Below, piece after piece: positions 36,100 to 45,038 of a stretch of 64,000 bases of DNA (positions are counted from its first letter, which is position 1; each line of letters starts with the position of its first letter). The stretch covers positions 1 to 64,000 of the forward strand of contig SVFN01000004.1 of the NCBI GenBank assembly GCA_015056815.1, written 5' to 3'. This DNA comes from Lachnospiraceae bacterium. GTDB taxonomy: Bacteria > Bacillota > Clostridia > Lachnospirales > Lachnospiraceae. The notes beneath the pieces are model-generated. The model did no database searches and was not told the DNA's origin. It was given only the letters and a program-made list of their open reading frames with translations. Made by a program: the position numbers and the translations under genes.

Positions 36100-37254
36100 A
36101 TGGAAGTATATTTAGATAATTCGGCTACTACCTGTACGTTTACGGAAGCGGCAGATCTGATGCATGAAGTGATGTGCAAAGAGTATGGGAATCCGTCCAG
36201 TATGCATATGAAAGGCGTGGAGGCAGAGCGTTATGTGAGTGATGCCAGAAAAACACTTGCCGGGATCTTGAAAGTCAATGAGAAAGAGATCTTTTTTACA
36301 TCAGGCGGAACAGAATCGGACAACTGGGCGCTGATCGGTACGGCCATGGCGAATAACAGAGCCGGAAAGCATATCATTACAACGAAGGTGGAGCATCCTG
36401 CGATCTTGCGCACAACAGAATATTTGCAGAGCCTGGGATTTGAGATCACATACCTGCCGGTGGATGAAAAAGGCTTTGTAAGGATAGAAGATCTGGAACG
36501 GGCGCTTCGCCGGGATACCATTTTAGTCTCCATGATGTATGTAAACAATGAGGTGGGGGCGAAAATGCCCGTGGAGGAAGCAGGGGCTGTCATCAAACGT
36601 TTTAATCCGTCCATTGTATTTCATGTGGATGCGGTGCAGGGATTCGGAAAGTTTGCGATCCATCCCAAAAAATGCGGGATCGATCTGCTTTCTGTCAGTG
36701 GACATAAGATACATGGTCCGAAAGGGATCGGATTTTTATATATCAATGAAAAGGTAAAGATCAAACCCATTCATTATGGCGGAGGACAACAGAAAGGCAT
36801 GCGCTCCGGCACAGAGAATGTTCCGGGCATCGCAGGACTTGCAAAGGCAAGTGAACTGATCTATCAAAGCCTTTCAGAGGATACTGACAGATTATACAGC
36901 CTGCGGGAGATGCTTGTGAGAGAATTACAGACAATCCCGGATGTCATGATCAACGGTCCGAAAGGGCGAGAGGGGGCACCGCACATTGTCAGTGCCTCTT
37001 TTATGGGAATACGAAGCGAGGTACTTTTGCATGCTTTGGAGGATAAAGGCGTCTATGTTTCGGCAGGAAGTGCCTGTGCGGCGAAGAAACACAGCACCAG
37101 CGAGACGCTCAAAGCAATGCACATTCCGATGGAACAGATGGATTCGACTTTAAGATTTAGCTTTTCCATCTTTACAACTACCGGGGAAATAGAGTACACT
37201 ATGAAATGTTTAAGAGAAATCGTCCCGATGTTACGCAGATATACCAGACGTTAA
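36100..37254 (+). CDS. Cysteine desulfurase (NifS/IscS family)
   Basis: PLP enzyme moving sulfur from cysteine to acceptor proteins as a persulfide. The 384-aa protein has the PLP lysine K203 in SGHKIHGPKG, the start VYLDNSATTCTF, and the active Cys C326 in SAGSACAAKKHSTS; the short loop around the Cys and its sequence place it in the group II-like/YrvO-like sulfur donors rather than SufS. It directly precedes thiI, so it most likely supplies sulfur for 4-thiouridine in tRNA and for the thiamine thiazole. Confidence 0.93.
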   Translation: MEVYLDNSATTCTFTEAADLMHEVMCKEYGNPSSMHMKGVEAERYVSDARKTLAGILKVNEKEIFFTSGGTESDNWALIGTAMANNRAGKHIITTKVEHPAILRTTEYLQSLGFEITYLPVDEKGFVRIEDLERALRRDTILVSMMYVNNEVGAKMPVEEAGAVIKRFNPSIVFHVDAVQGFGKFAIHPKKCGIDLLSVSGHKIHGPKGIGFLYINEKVKIKPIHYGGGQQKGMRSGTENVPGIAGLAKASELIYQSLSEDTDRLYSLREMLVRELQTIPDVMINGPKGREGAPHIVSASFMGIRSEVLLHALEDKGVYVSAGSACAAKKHSTSETLKAMHIPMEQMDSTLRFSFSIFTTTGEIEYTMKCLREIVPMLRRYTRR

Positions 37255-37289
37255 TACAGGGAGAACGTGATACAGAACAGGAGAAAAAC

Positions 37290-38468
37290 ATGTTTCAGTC
37301 ATTTTTGATCAAATACGCCGAGATCGGCGTAAAGGGAAAGAACCGGTATCTGTTTGAGGATGCACTGGTAGAACAGATCCGGTTTGCTTTGAAAAAAGTA
37401 GACGGAACTTTTGACGTACATAAGACCTCCGGAAGGATTTATGTGGATGCCAAAACAGAATTTGACTTTGATGATGTGGTCGCAGCACTGCAAAAGGTAT
37501 TTGGAATTTCCGGCATCTGTCCGGTGGTCTTTGTAGAGGATAAAGGCTTTGAGCAGCTTGGCAAAGATGTGATCGACTATATCGACCGGACTTATCCGGA
37601 TAAGAATATTACATTTAAGGTACAGGCAAGGCGTGCGCGCAAAAATTATCCGCTGGATTCTACCGAGATCAACAGGGAGCTGGGAGCAGTGCTTTTAGAG
37701 GCATTCCCGGAGCTGAAGGTAGATGTGCATACACCGCAGGTATTGCTGAATGTCGAGATCAGAGAGAAGATTTATATTTATTCCCGGATCATACCGGGAC
37801 CCGGCGGAATGCCGATCGGCACAAGCGGCAAAGCGATGCTTCTGCTGTCCGGTGGTATCGATTCACCGGTGGCCGGTTATATGATCAGCAAACGGGGGGT
37901 GAAGCTGGAGGCTGTTTATTTTCACGCTCCGCCATACACCAGCGAGAGAGCCAAGCAGAAGGTTGTGGATCTGGCACACTACGTGGCTGCCTATGCCGGC
38001 CCGATGCGCCTGCATGTGGTCAACTTTACGGATATCCAGTTATACATTTATGAAAAGTGTCCGCATGATGAGCTTACCATTATCATGCGACGTTATATGA
38101 TGCGTATTGCGGAGGCAATCGCTAACGAGACAGACTGTCAGGGACTTGTGACAGGGGAGAGTATCGGACAGGTTGCAAGCCAGACAATGCAGTCTTTGGC
38201 CTGCACCAACGACGTCTGCACTATGCCGGTCTATCGGCCGCTCATCGCATTTGACAAGCAGGATATCGTAGACATTTCCGAAAAGATCGACACCTATGAG
38301 ACATCGATCCAGCCCTACGAGGACTGCTGTACGATCTTTGTGGCCAAACACCCTGTGACCAAGCCGAATGTCAATGTGATCCGGATCCATGAGCAGAATT
38401 TGGAGGAAAAAATCGATGACATGGTAAAGGAAGCCCTGGAGTCACGTGAGATCATAGAAGTAGAATAA
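37290..38468 (+). CDS. thiI: tRNA 4-thiouridine synthetase ThiI
   Basis: ThiI adenylates U8 of tRNA and transfers sulfur to make 4-thiouridine. The 392-aa protein has the N-terminal ferredoxin-like/THUMP domains (about residues 1-165) and the PP-loop LLLSGGIDSPVAGYM near 185-200. No C-terminal rhodanese domain is present; as in other Firmicutes the cysteine desulfurase encoded next door takes its place. ATG at 37290 with ACAGGAG upstream gives the usual size. Confidence 0.95.
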   Translation: MFQSFLIKYAEIGVKGKNRYLFEDALVEQIRFALKKVDGTFDVHKTSGRIYVDAKTEFDFDDVVAALQKVFGISGICPVVFVEDKGFEQLGKDVIDYIDRTYPDKNITFKVQARRARKNYPLDSTEINRELGAVLLEAFPELKVDVHTPQVLLNVEIREKIYIYSRIIPGPGGMPIGTSGKAMLLLSGGIDSPVAGYMISKRGVKLEAVYFHAPPYTSERAKQKVVDLAHYVAAYAGPMRLHVVNFTDIQLYIYEKCPHDELTIIMRRYMMRIAEAIANETDCQGLVTGESIGQVASQTMQSLACTNDVCTMPVYRPLIAFDKQDIVDISEKIDTYETSIQPYEDCCTIFVAKHPVTKPNVNVIRIHEQNLEEKIDDMVKEALESREIIEVE

Positions 38469-38512
38469 AAGCATATCCGTTCGGATAAGAATTTTGCATA
38501 AGGAGAACAAAG

Positions 38513-39883
38513 ATGACAAGAGAGATACCCTATAAGATTTACCTGGAAGAAGATGAAATCCCGCGCCGGTGGTACAATGTGCGCGCAGACATGAAAAATA
38601 AACCGGCTCCCCTTTTAAATCCGGCAACACATGAGCCGATGAAGGCAGAGGAACTGGAAGCGGTATTTTGTTCGGAACTGGTAAAACAGGAATTGGATGA
38701 TCGCAATCCTTATTTTGATATACCGGAACAGATCGTTGACTTTTATAAGATGTATCGCCCGTCGCCGTTGGTACGCGCGTATTGTCTGGAGAAAGAGCTG
38801 GATACGCCGGCGCATATCTATTACAAATTTGAAGGAAATAATACCTCGGGAAGCCATAAACTGAATTCTGCCATTGCCCAGGCTTACTATGCCAAACAGC
38901 AGGGGCTGAAAGGTGTGACGACAGAGACCGGGGCAGGACAGTGGGGGACAGCACTTTCCATGGCCTGTGCTTATTTCGGTTTGGATTGTCAGGTTTATAT
39001 GGTAAAGGTATCCTATGAACAGAAACCGTTCAGACGTGAGGTCATGCGTACCTATGGAGCAAAGGTGACACCGTCACCGTCCATGGAAACCAATGTGGGA
39101 CGCAAGATCAACGCAGAATTTCCGGGGACTACGGGAAGTCTCGGCTGCGCGATCTCCGAAGCTGTGGAAGCAGCTGCTTCACAGGAGGGTTACCGTTATG
39201 TGCTCGGGAGCGTGCTGTCTCAGGTACTGATCCATCAGACTGTGATCGGCCTTGAGACGAAACGGGCGCTTGATAAATATGACATTGTTCCGGATATCAT
39301 TATCGGATGTGCGGGAGGCGGTTCGAATCTGGGGGGGTTGATCTCACCATTTGCCGGAGAGATAGTGCGCGGAGAGAATAATTACCGGATTATCGCGGTA
39401 GAGCCCGCAAGCTGCCCGTCCTTAACTCGCGGAAAATATGTTTATGATTTCTGCGATACCGGAAAAGTGTGCCCGCTCGCGAAGATGTATACGTTGGGAA
39501 GCGGCTATATTCCGGCGCCGAATCATGCAGGAGGGTTACGCTATCATGGCATGAGCTCCATTGTCTCACAGCTCTATGATGACGGCATCCTTGAGGCGAC
39601 AAGCGTGAAACAGACAGATGTATTTGCAGCTGCACAGCGTTTTGCCAAGGTGGAGGGAATCCTGCCGGCACCTGAGAGTTCCCATGCGATCAAAGTCGCT
39701 ATCGATGAGGCGCTGAAGTGCAAAGAGACAGGCGAAGCGAAGAATATCGTATTCGGATTGACGGGAACCGGATATTTTGATATGGTTGCTTATCAGAAGT
39801 TTAATGACGGGGTGATGGATGACTATTGTCCGACAGACGAAGAGATCGCAAGGTCTTTGGCCGGCTGTCCGGTGATCAGCTGA
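38513..39883 (+). CDS. TrpB-like pyridoxal-phosphate enzyme (TrpB2 type)
   Basis: A 456-aa protein of the long, TrpB2 branch of tryptophan synthase beta. The PLP lysine is K116 in NNTSGSHKLNSA, with ETGAGQWGTALS, the PLP phosphate loop GCAGGGSNLGG and the C-terminal GLTGTGYFDM as expected. TrpB joins indole with serine to give tryptophan. There is no trpA or other trp gene in the window, so it may salvage indole or act on another amino acid; unresolved. AAGGAG precedes the ATG. The hairpin at 39909-39935 ends the transcript. Confidence 0.88.
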   Translation: MTREIPYKIYLEEDEIPRRWYNVRADMKNKPAPLLNPATHEPMKAEELEAVFCSELVKQELDDRNPYFDIPEQIVDFYKMYRPSPLVRAYCLEKELDTPAHIYYKFEGNNTSGSHKLNSAIAQAYYAKQQGLKGVTTETGAGQWGTALSMACAYFGLDCQVYMVKVSYEQKPFRREVMRTYGAKVTPSPSMETNVGRKINAEFPGTTGSLGCAISEAVEAAASQEGYRYVLGSVLSQVLIHQTVIGLETKRALDKYDIVPDIIIGCAGGGSNLGGLISPFAGEIVRGENNYRIIAVEPASCPSLTRGKYVYDFCDTGKVCPLAKMYTLGSGYIPAPNHAGGLRYHGMSSIVSQLYDDGILEATSVKQTDVFAAAQRFAKVEGILPAPESSHAIKVAIDEALKCKETGEAKNIVFGLTGTGYFDMVAYQKFNDGVMDDYCPTDEEIARSLAGCPVIS

Positions 39884-39904
39884 AAGGAGCGGGCTTTTAC
39901 AGCT

Positions 39905-39935
39905 AAAAAAGAGCAAGGATAATATCCTTGCTCTT
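39905..39935. terminator. Bidirectional terminator between trpB-like and HPr-like genes
   Basis: A perfect 12-bp stem AAGAGCAAGGAT/ATCCTTGCTCTT, loop AAT. On the minus strand it is followed by TTTT, fitting the HPr-like gene; on the plus strand it ends the TrpB-like transcript. Confidence 0.85.
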
Positions 39936-39969
39936 GCTACCTTTTCGTAATCACAGATCAAATAACTGA

Positions 39970-40200
39970 TTAGATCATGTAAGGCTTTAAAACTTCTAAT
40001 ACGTCCTCAGCATTGTTCTCAGCGTGGATGTTTAAGTCGATCGGCTTTGAAAGATCCAAGCTGAAGATACCCATGATGGACTTAGCGTCAATCACATATC
40101 TGCCTGATACTAAATCAAAATCATAATCAAATTTGGTAATGTCATTAACGAAAGATTTCACTTTGTCGATAGAATTTAAAGAAATCTGTACTGTTTTCAT
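39970..40200 (-). CDS. HPr-fold protein lacking the active histidine
   Basis: A 76-aa protein whose second half matches HPr around the HprK site (IDAKSIMGIFSLDLSKPIDL, Ser41 in place of Ser46). The first half is shortened and has no HARP-type active-site loop, so PEP-dependent phosphorylation is impossible. It could be a second substrate of HprK and a pure signal protein. Minus strand, with AAGGAGG 8 nt before ATG and its own promoter (40233-40261). Inference from motif, not proof. Confidence 0.8.
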   Translation of the reverse strand: MKTVQISLNSIDKVKSFVNDITKFDYDFDLVSGRYVIDAKSIMGIFSLDLSKPIDLNIHAENNAEDVLEVLKPYMI

Positions 40201-40232
40201 ATATTTATCCTCCTTTTTCTTTCTTAGTCCCT

Positions 40233-40261
40233 ATACTAATCGTTGGCGGAGGAAAAGTCAA
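40233..40261 (-). promoter_or_regulatory. Promoter of the minus-strand HPr-like gene
   Basis: Read on the minus strand: TTGACT (40261-40256), 17-nt spacer, TAGTAT (40238-40233). Confidence 0.7.
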
Positions 40262-40296
40262 TATGAAAATCTGTAAAAATAAAAATGGAGAAAACA

Positions 40297-41664
40297 ATGA
40301 AAAATGTGGCACTACATAACCTGGGATGCAAGGTAAATTCTTATGAAATAGAGGTAATGCAACAAAAGCTTCAGGAAAAAGGATATAAAATTGTGCCTTT
40401 TGATGAGAAAGCTGACATTTATATCATAAATACCTGTACTGTGACCAATATTGCGGACAGAAAGAGCAGACAGATGCTTCACCGCGCCAAAAAGCAAAAT
40501 CCGGATGCAGTGGTGGTAGCGGTAGGATGTTATGTCCAGACCGGAAAAGAACAGGTGGAAAAAGATGAATGTATAGATCTGGCGATCGGGAATCATAAAA
40601 AGAGTGAACTGGTCACACTCCTGGAAGAATTTTTGCAGCGCAGACAGGAAGAGAAAAACGATAAGACATTGGAAGGTGCAACGATCATGGATCTGAGCGG
40701 GCCAAAAGCATACGAGGAGATGACACTGTCACAGACTGCAGAGCATACCAGAGCCTACATCAAGATACAGGACGGCTGTAATCAGTTCTGCTCCTATTGT
40801 ATCATTCCGTTTGCCAGGGGGAGGGTCTGCTCCAGAACGACAGAGGAAATCCTGACTGAGATCGGGGGACTTTGCGAAAAAGGCTACCGGGAATTTGTGC
40901 TTACAGGCATTCATATCAGTTCTTACGGAACGGATCTGAAAGGGGAGAATTATAATACCAGTGAAATGCGCGGAGACGGGCTTTTGGAGTTGATCAAAAA
41001 GATCTGCACTTTAACAGAAGTAAAAAGGCTGCGCTTAGGATCTTTAGAGCCAAGCAGCGTGACCGAAAGATTTGCAAGCGAACTAAGCAGCCTGCCGCAG
41101 GTGTGTCCGCATTTTCACCTATCTCTGCAAAGCGGCTGTGATGAGACTTTAAAACGCATGAACCGCCGTTATACGACGGAAGAATTTGAACAAAGCGTAC
41201 GCCTGCTCAGGCAGTATTTTGTGAATCCCGCGATCACGACGGATGTCATTACGGGTTTCCCGGGAGAAACAAAGGAGGAGTTTGCAAAGACACAGGCTTT
41301 TCTGGAAAAGATCCGTTTCTTTGAAATGCATGTTTTTCCGTATTCAAGAAGGGAAGGAACAGTGGCGGCTTCCATGAAGGGACAACTGACGGAAGCAGTA
41401 AAAAAAGAAAGAAGCCGTGCCCTGATCGAAATGGAAAGCAGACAATCGCTGCAATACAGACAGCAGTTTTTGGGGCACAAAGAAGAGATCCTGCTGGAAG
41501 AGGAGAAGATCATAGATGGAAAATGCTATATGATCGGACATACGGCGCGCTATGTCAAGGCGGCAGTGGAGCAGCGCGAAGACGGAAGATACCACTCCAA
41601 TCAGTTTGTGACGGGCATTGTCAGGGGGATGCTGGGAACGGAAGTTTTGGTAATAGACGGTTAA
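40297..41664 (+). CDS. mtaB: tRNA (N6-L-threonylcarbamoyladenosine(37)-C2) methylthiotransferase
   Basis: Radical SAM enzyme placing a methylthio group on t6A37 of tRNAs that read ANN codons. The 455-aa protein has the MTTase domain with ALHNLGCKVNSYE (Cys near residue 10) and further Cys residues INTCTVTNIA and VGCYVQTGKE for the second iron-sulfur cluster, the radical SAM triad C161-x3-C165-x2-C168 (CNQFCSYC), and a C-terminal TRAM domain. The start at 40297 has GGAG 6 nt upstream; the frame opens 12 nt earlier. Confidence 0.95.
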   Translation: MKNVALHNLGCKVNSYEIEVMQQKLQEKGYKIVPFDEKADIYIINTCTVTNIADRKSRQMLHRAKKQNPDAVVVAVGCYVQTGKEQVEKDECIDLAIGNHKKSELVTLLEEFLQRRQEEKNDKTLEGATIMDLSGPKAYEEMTLSQTAEHTRAYIKIQDGCNQFCSYCIIPFARGRVCSRTTEEILTEIGGLCEKGYREFVLTGIHISSYGTDLKGENYNTSEMRGDGLLELIKKICTLTEVKRLRLGSLEPSSVTERFASELSSLPQVCPHFHLSLQSGCDETLKRMNRRYTTEEFEQSVRLLRQYFVNPAITTDVITGFPGETKEEFAKTQAFLEKIRFFEMHVFPYSRREGTVAASMKGQLTEAVKKERSRALIEMESRQSLQYRQQFLGHKEEILLEEEKIIDGKCYMIGHTARYVKAAVEQREDGRYHSNQFVTGIVRGMLGTEVLVIDG

Positions 41665-41678
41665 ATTTCCCTCTAAGG

Positions 41679-41707
41679 TTGAATTTTTTGGAAAAATAGG
41701 TTACAAT
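41679..41707 (+). promoter_or_regulatory. Promoter of the ireB-ruvX group
   Basis: TTGAAT (41679-41684), 17-nt spacer, TACAAT (41702-41707). Confidence 0.6.
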
Positions 41708-41748
41708 AATCATTAATTATGTGCGTAATGCTCAAAGGGAGTGATCAG

Positions 41749-42024
41749 ATGCAGGATTTAACGAATACTCAGTATGTAAAAATAGATGTTGAGCCCGAGA
41801 CAGGTGCGAAGATCGTTCTGTCGGCTGTCTATGAAGCACTTACGGAGAAAGGATACAATCCGGTCAATCAGATTGTGGGATACATTATGTCCGGAGATCC
41901 TACCTACATTACCAGCCATAAGAATGCCCGTAGCTTAATCATGAAAGTAGAGCGGGACGAGCTGGTGGAAGAAATGCTCAGAGAGTATATTAAGAACAGT
42001 CATTGGGAAGAAAAAAAGGACTGA
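41749..42024 (+). CDS. ireB: IreB family regulatory phosphoprotein
   Basis: A 91-aa member of the IreB (UPF0297) family. In Enterococcus it is phosphorylated by the Ser/Thr kinase IreK and modulates cephalosporin resistance. The block [20 protein letters not shown], then [19 protein letters not shown], is characteristic. Starts at the ATG 41749 (GGGAGTG upstream); a longer frame exists but is unsupported. ruvX follows 6 nt after its stop. Confidence 0.95.
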   Translation: MQDLTNTQYVKIDVEPETGAKIVLSAVYEALTEKGYNPVNQIVGYIMSGDPTYITSHKNARSLIMKVERDELVEEMLREYIKNSHWEEKKD

Positions 42025-42030
42025 TTTAAG

Positions 42031-42471
42031 ATGAGGATAATGGGATTGGATTTTGGATCTAAGACGGTCGGTGTGGCAGTGAGCGATGAACTTTTACTGA
42101 CGGCACAGGGCGTTGAGATCGTGCGCCGTAAATCTGAGGACAAACTGCGCCAGACCTGTGCCAGGATCGAAGAACTGATCGAGGAATATCAGGTGGAGAA
42201 GCTGGTATTGGGGCTTCCGAAGATGATGAACAATACAGAAGGGGAGCGTGTTGAGAAAACAAAGGCTTTCCGGGAAATGCTCAGTCGCAGGACAGGGCTT
42301 GAGGTTGTGCTCTGGGATGAACGGCTTACTACAGTGTCAGCCGATCGCATCATGATGGAGGCAGGGATCCGCAGAGAACACCGCAAGGATTATGTGGATA
42401 AGATTGCGGCTGTTTTTATTTTGCAAGGGTACCTGGACTATCTGGCGAACCGGAAGGCATCAGAAGAATAG
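42031..42471 (+). CDS. ruvX: Holliday-junction resolvase-like / pre-16S rRNA nuclease YqgF
   Basis: A 146-aa RNase-H-fold protein of the YqgF/RuvX family, required for 16S rRNA 5'-end maturation in E. coli. The N-terminal [16 protein letters not shown] carries the first catalytic Asp, [14 protein letters not shown] is the conserved middle block, and [16 protein letters not shown] and [20 protein letters not shown] carry the remaining acids. The order ireB-ruvX-DUF1292 is the classical Firmicute yrzL-yrrK-yrzB cluster. Confidence 0.96.
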   Translation: MRIMGLDFGSKTVGVAVSDELLLTAQGVEIVRRKSEDKLRQTCARIEELIEEYQVEKLVLGLPKMMNNTEGERVEKTKAFREMLSRRTGLEVVLWDERLTTVSADRIMMEAGIRREHRKDYVDKIAAVFILQGYLDYLANRKASEE

Positions 42472-42489
42472 GATCCAAAAGGAGAAAAC

Positions 42490-42753
42490 ATGGAAAAAAT
42501 CTGTTTTACGCCGGAAAAGGGAGAACAGCCGGTAGAATTTTTTGTTTTGGAACAGACGAGGATCGCAGGAAAGAGTTATCTTCTTGTGACAGATAAAGAA
42601 GAAGGAGATGCGCAGGCACTCATTTTAAGGGATATGTCTGAGGAAGAAAATCCGGACAGCGTATATGAGATCGTATCAGATGATCAGGAGTTGGAAGCTG
42701 TATCGGGGGTATTTGCAGATATGCTGGATGATATTGATTTTGTAGAAGAATAA
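42490..42753 (+). CDS. DUF1292 family protein (YrzB-like)
   Basis: An 87-aa acidic protein of unknown function, with the pattern (beta-rich, YEIVSDDQELEAVSGVFADM near the C-terminus) of DUF1292, always found with ireB and ruvX. Spacing of 18 nt to ruvX and the order support the family. Function unknown. Confidence 0.88.
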   Translation: MEKICFTPEKGEQPVEFFVLEQTRIAGKSYLLVTDKEEGDAQALILRDMSEEENPDSVYEIVSDDQELEAVSGVFADMLDDIDFVEE

Positions 42754-42936
42754 ATGGCAGAAAAGATCTTATAATGCAGATGCAGTTTTGTTTTATGGGA
42801 CTGTGCGGGTAACGGACGGCAGAGTTTGAGACGGGGAAACTGGCTGTGCCTTTCGTGTACCATACGGAGTGCGGATTCATAAACTGCATTATATGACTTT
42901 GGTCTGCTGTTGGATAATGGAGGAATTAGATAGGAT
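42754..42936. other. Intergenic region with a long-range inverted repeat
   Basis: TATAATGCAG (42770-42779) and CTGCATTATA (42884-42893) are perfect inverted repeats over a 104-nt loop, and ATGCAGTTT (42780-42788) pairs with AAACTGCAT (42881-42889). No T-run. It separates the DUF1292 gene from RNase J and may be a promoter/leader region. Confidence 0.45.
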
Positions 42937-44607
42937 ATGAAACAACAGAATAGTAATGGTTCCAGACTGAAGATCATACCACTTGGAGGTCTGGAGCAGA
43001 TTGGCATGAACATTACCGCCTTTGAGTATGAAGATACGATCGTAGTGGTGGATTGCGGCCTTTCTTTCCCTGAGGACGATATGCTGGGAATCGATCTGGT
43101 GATCCCGGACGTGACATATCTGAAGGACAATGCGGAAAAGGTGAAAGGATTTATCATTACCCATGGACATGAGGATCATATCGGGGCGCTGCCTTATGTA
43201 CTGAAAGAACTTCCGGTACCGATCTATGCGACGAAGCTGACTATGGGGATCATTGACCGCAAACTGGAAGAGCATGGTCTGGAGCATCTGGTAAAACATA
43301 AGATCGTGAAGTTTGGCCAGCATATCAATCTGGGCCAGCTTAGGATTGAGTTTATCAAGACAAACCACAGTATTGTGGATGCGGCTGCACTGGCGATCTA
43401 TTCTCCGGCGGGTATAGTAGTTCATACCGGAGATTTTAAAGTGGATTATACGCCTGTTTATGGCGATGCCATTGATTTACAGCGCTTTGGCGAGATCGGC
43501 AAGAAAGGCGTACTCGCACTGATGTGTGACAGTACCAATGCGGAGAGACCGGGATTCACGCAGTCGGAGACGACGGTGGGAAGAACTTTCGATAATATCT
43601 TTTCGGAGAATACGACGACGCGACTGATCATAGCGACTTTTGCGTCCAATGTAGACCGCGTACAGCAGATCATCAATTCCGCCAATAAATATGGCAGAAA
43701 AGTTGTGGTGGAGGGGAGGAGCATGGTCAATATCATTGACACAGCTTCCAGCCTGGGTTATCTGGATGTGCCGGAGAATACACTGATCGATATCGAGAGG
43801 CTCAAAGATTTTCCGGAGGAGCGTACCGTTATCATTACAACGGGAAGCCAGGGTGAGAGTATGGCTGCGCTTTCCCGCATGGCCAGCGGCCAACACCGGA
43901 AGGTCAGCATTGGACCGAGTGATACGGTGATCTTTTCGTCCAATCCGATTCCGGGTAATGAAAAAGCCGTCTCCAAGGTGATCAATGAACTGTATGCGAA
44001 GGGAGCGAATGTGATCTTTCAGGATGTGCATGTTTCCGGGCATGCGTGCCGCGAGGAGATTAAGCTGATCTATACACTGGTGCAGCCGAAATATATCGTG
44101 CCGGTTCATGGGGAATACCGCCATCTGAAAGCACAGGCGGGACTTGCGAAAGAACTGGGATATGAGTCGGATCATATCTTTATTCTCAGAAGCGGTGAAG
44201 TATTGGAGCTGGATGAGAAAAAGGCCGAGATTACAGGAAAAGTTCCGGCCGGATCGATCTTCGTAGACGGTCTGGGTGTCGGCGATGTGGGAAACATTGT
44301 CATGCGTGACAGACAGCATCTGGCAGAGGACGGTATCCTGATTGTCGTTCTGGCATTGGATGCATATAATAATATTGTGGTTTCCGGACCGGACATTGTC
44401 ACCAGAGGGTTTGTCTATGTGAGAGAATCGGACGCTCTGATCGAGGAGGCAAAAGAGGTCGTTATGGAAGAAATGGACTACTGCATGGAGAAGCATATCT
44501 CAGACTGGGGGAAGATCAAGACACGGATCAAGGATTCCCTGGGAGACCTGCTTTGGAAGCGCACGCGAAGGAGACCGATGATCCTGCCGATCATCATGGA
44601 AGTATAG
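42937..44607 (+). CDS. rnj: Ribonuclease J
   Basis: Beta-CASP metallo-beta-lactamase with 5'-exo- and endoribonuclease activity for mRNA decay and rRNA maturation. The 556-aa length is typical. The zinc motif is THGHEDHIGALP (H76, H78, D80, H81), further metal ligands are NHSIVDAAAL and VHTGDFKVDYTP, and the beta-CASP motif HVSGHACREEI is near 370. Whether this is RnjA or RnjB cannot be said, as only one copy is present in the window. A YlbF-type regulator gene follows. Confidence 0.96.
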   Translation: MKQQNSNGSRLKIIPLGGLEQIGMNITAFEYEDTIVVVDCGLSFPEDDMLGIDLVIPDVTYLKDNAEKVKGFIITHGHEDHIGALPYVLKELPVPIYATKLTMGIIDRKLEEHGLEHLVKHKIVKFGQHINLGQLRIEFIKTNHSIVDAAALAIYSPAGIVVHTGDFKVDYTPVYGDAIDLQRFGEIGKKGVLALMCDSTNAERPGFTQSETTVGRTFDNIFSENTTTRLIIATFASNVDRVQQIINSANKYGRKVVVEGRSMVNIIDTASSLGYLDVPENTLIDIERLKDFPEERTVIITTGSQGESMAALSRMASGQHRKVSIGPSDTVIFSSNPIPGNEKAVSKVINELYAKGANVIFQDVHVSGHACREEIKLIYTLVQPKYIVPVHGEYRHLKAQAGLAKELGYESDHIFILRSGEVLELDEKKAEITGKVPAGSIFVDGLGVGDVGNIVMRDRQHLAEDGILIVVLALDAYNNIVVSGPDIVTRGFVYVRESDALIEEAKEVVMEEMDYCMEKHISDWGKIKTRIKDSLGDLLWKRTRRRPMILPIIMEV

Positions 44608-44673
44608 GATATCCGGCGGGAGATCTGACTGCGGGGGATAGGCAGAATATTACTTGTGGACGGAGGCAGACTT

Positions 44674-45006
44674 ATGAATGATATTACAGTACAGATGCAG
44701 GGATTTATCGAGTCTGTAAAGGCGACGGAGATCTATCAGGAATATGAGAGACAAAAAATGAAGCTTCGGGGCTATCCGGATCTGAAAGCGCGGATCGACC
44801 AGTTCAGACAGTACAACTATGAGATCCAGAACAATACGGCGGAGGATCAGCTTTTTGACCGGATGGACGCCTTTCAGAAGGAGTACGAAAGTTTTCGTGA
44901 GATCCCGATGGTACATGATTTTCTGGCGGCAGAGCTTGCCTACTGCCGCATGATACAGCAGATCAATGATGTGATCTATCAGGAGTTTATGTCAGATTTT
45001 GAGTGA
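44674..45006 (+). CDS. YlbF/YmcA family regulator
   Basis: A 110-aa all-helical protein of the YlbF/YmcA group. In Bacillus the YmcA-YlbF-YaaT complex steers RNase Y and affects competence and biofilm. The stretch VKATEIYQEYERQKMKLRG followed by DQLFDRMDAFQKEYESFREI fits the family. Starts at ATG 44674, GGAGG upstream; GTG at 44656 is a longer alternative. It sits next to RNase J, suggesting a role in mRNA decay. Confidence 0.88.
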   Translation: MNDITVQMQGFIESVKATEIYQEYERQKMKLRGYPDLKARIDQFRQYNYEIQNNTAEDQLFDRMDAFQKEYESFREIPMVHDFLAAELAYCRMIQQINDVIYQEFMSDFE

Positions 45007-45038
45007 CAAGAAAGTGGTAAGCGAAAGAAGGAACACCA

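Noticed and set aside
43477-44496. Long minus-strand open frame of 339 codons
   Set aside because: It is antisense to RNase J over its whole length, has no ribosome site and has the amino-acid composition of a shadow frame.
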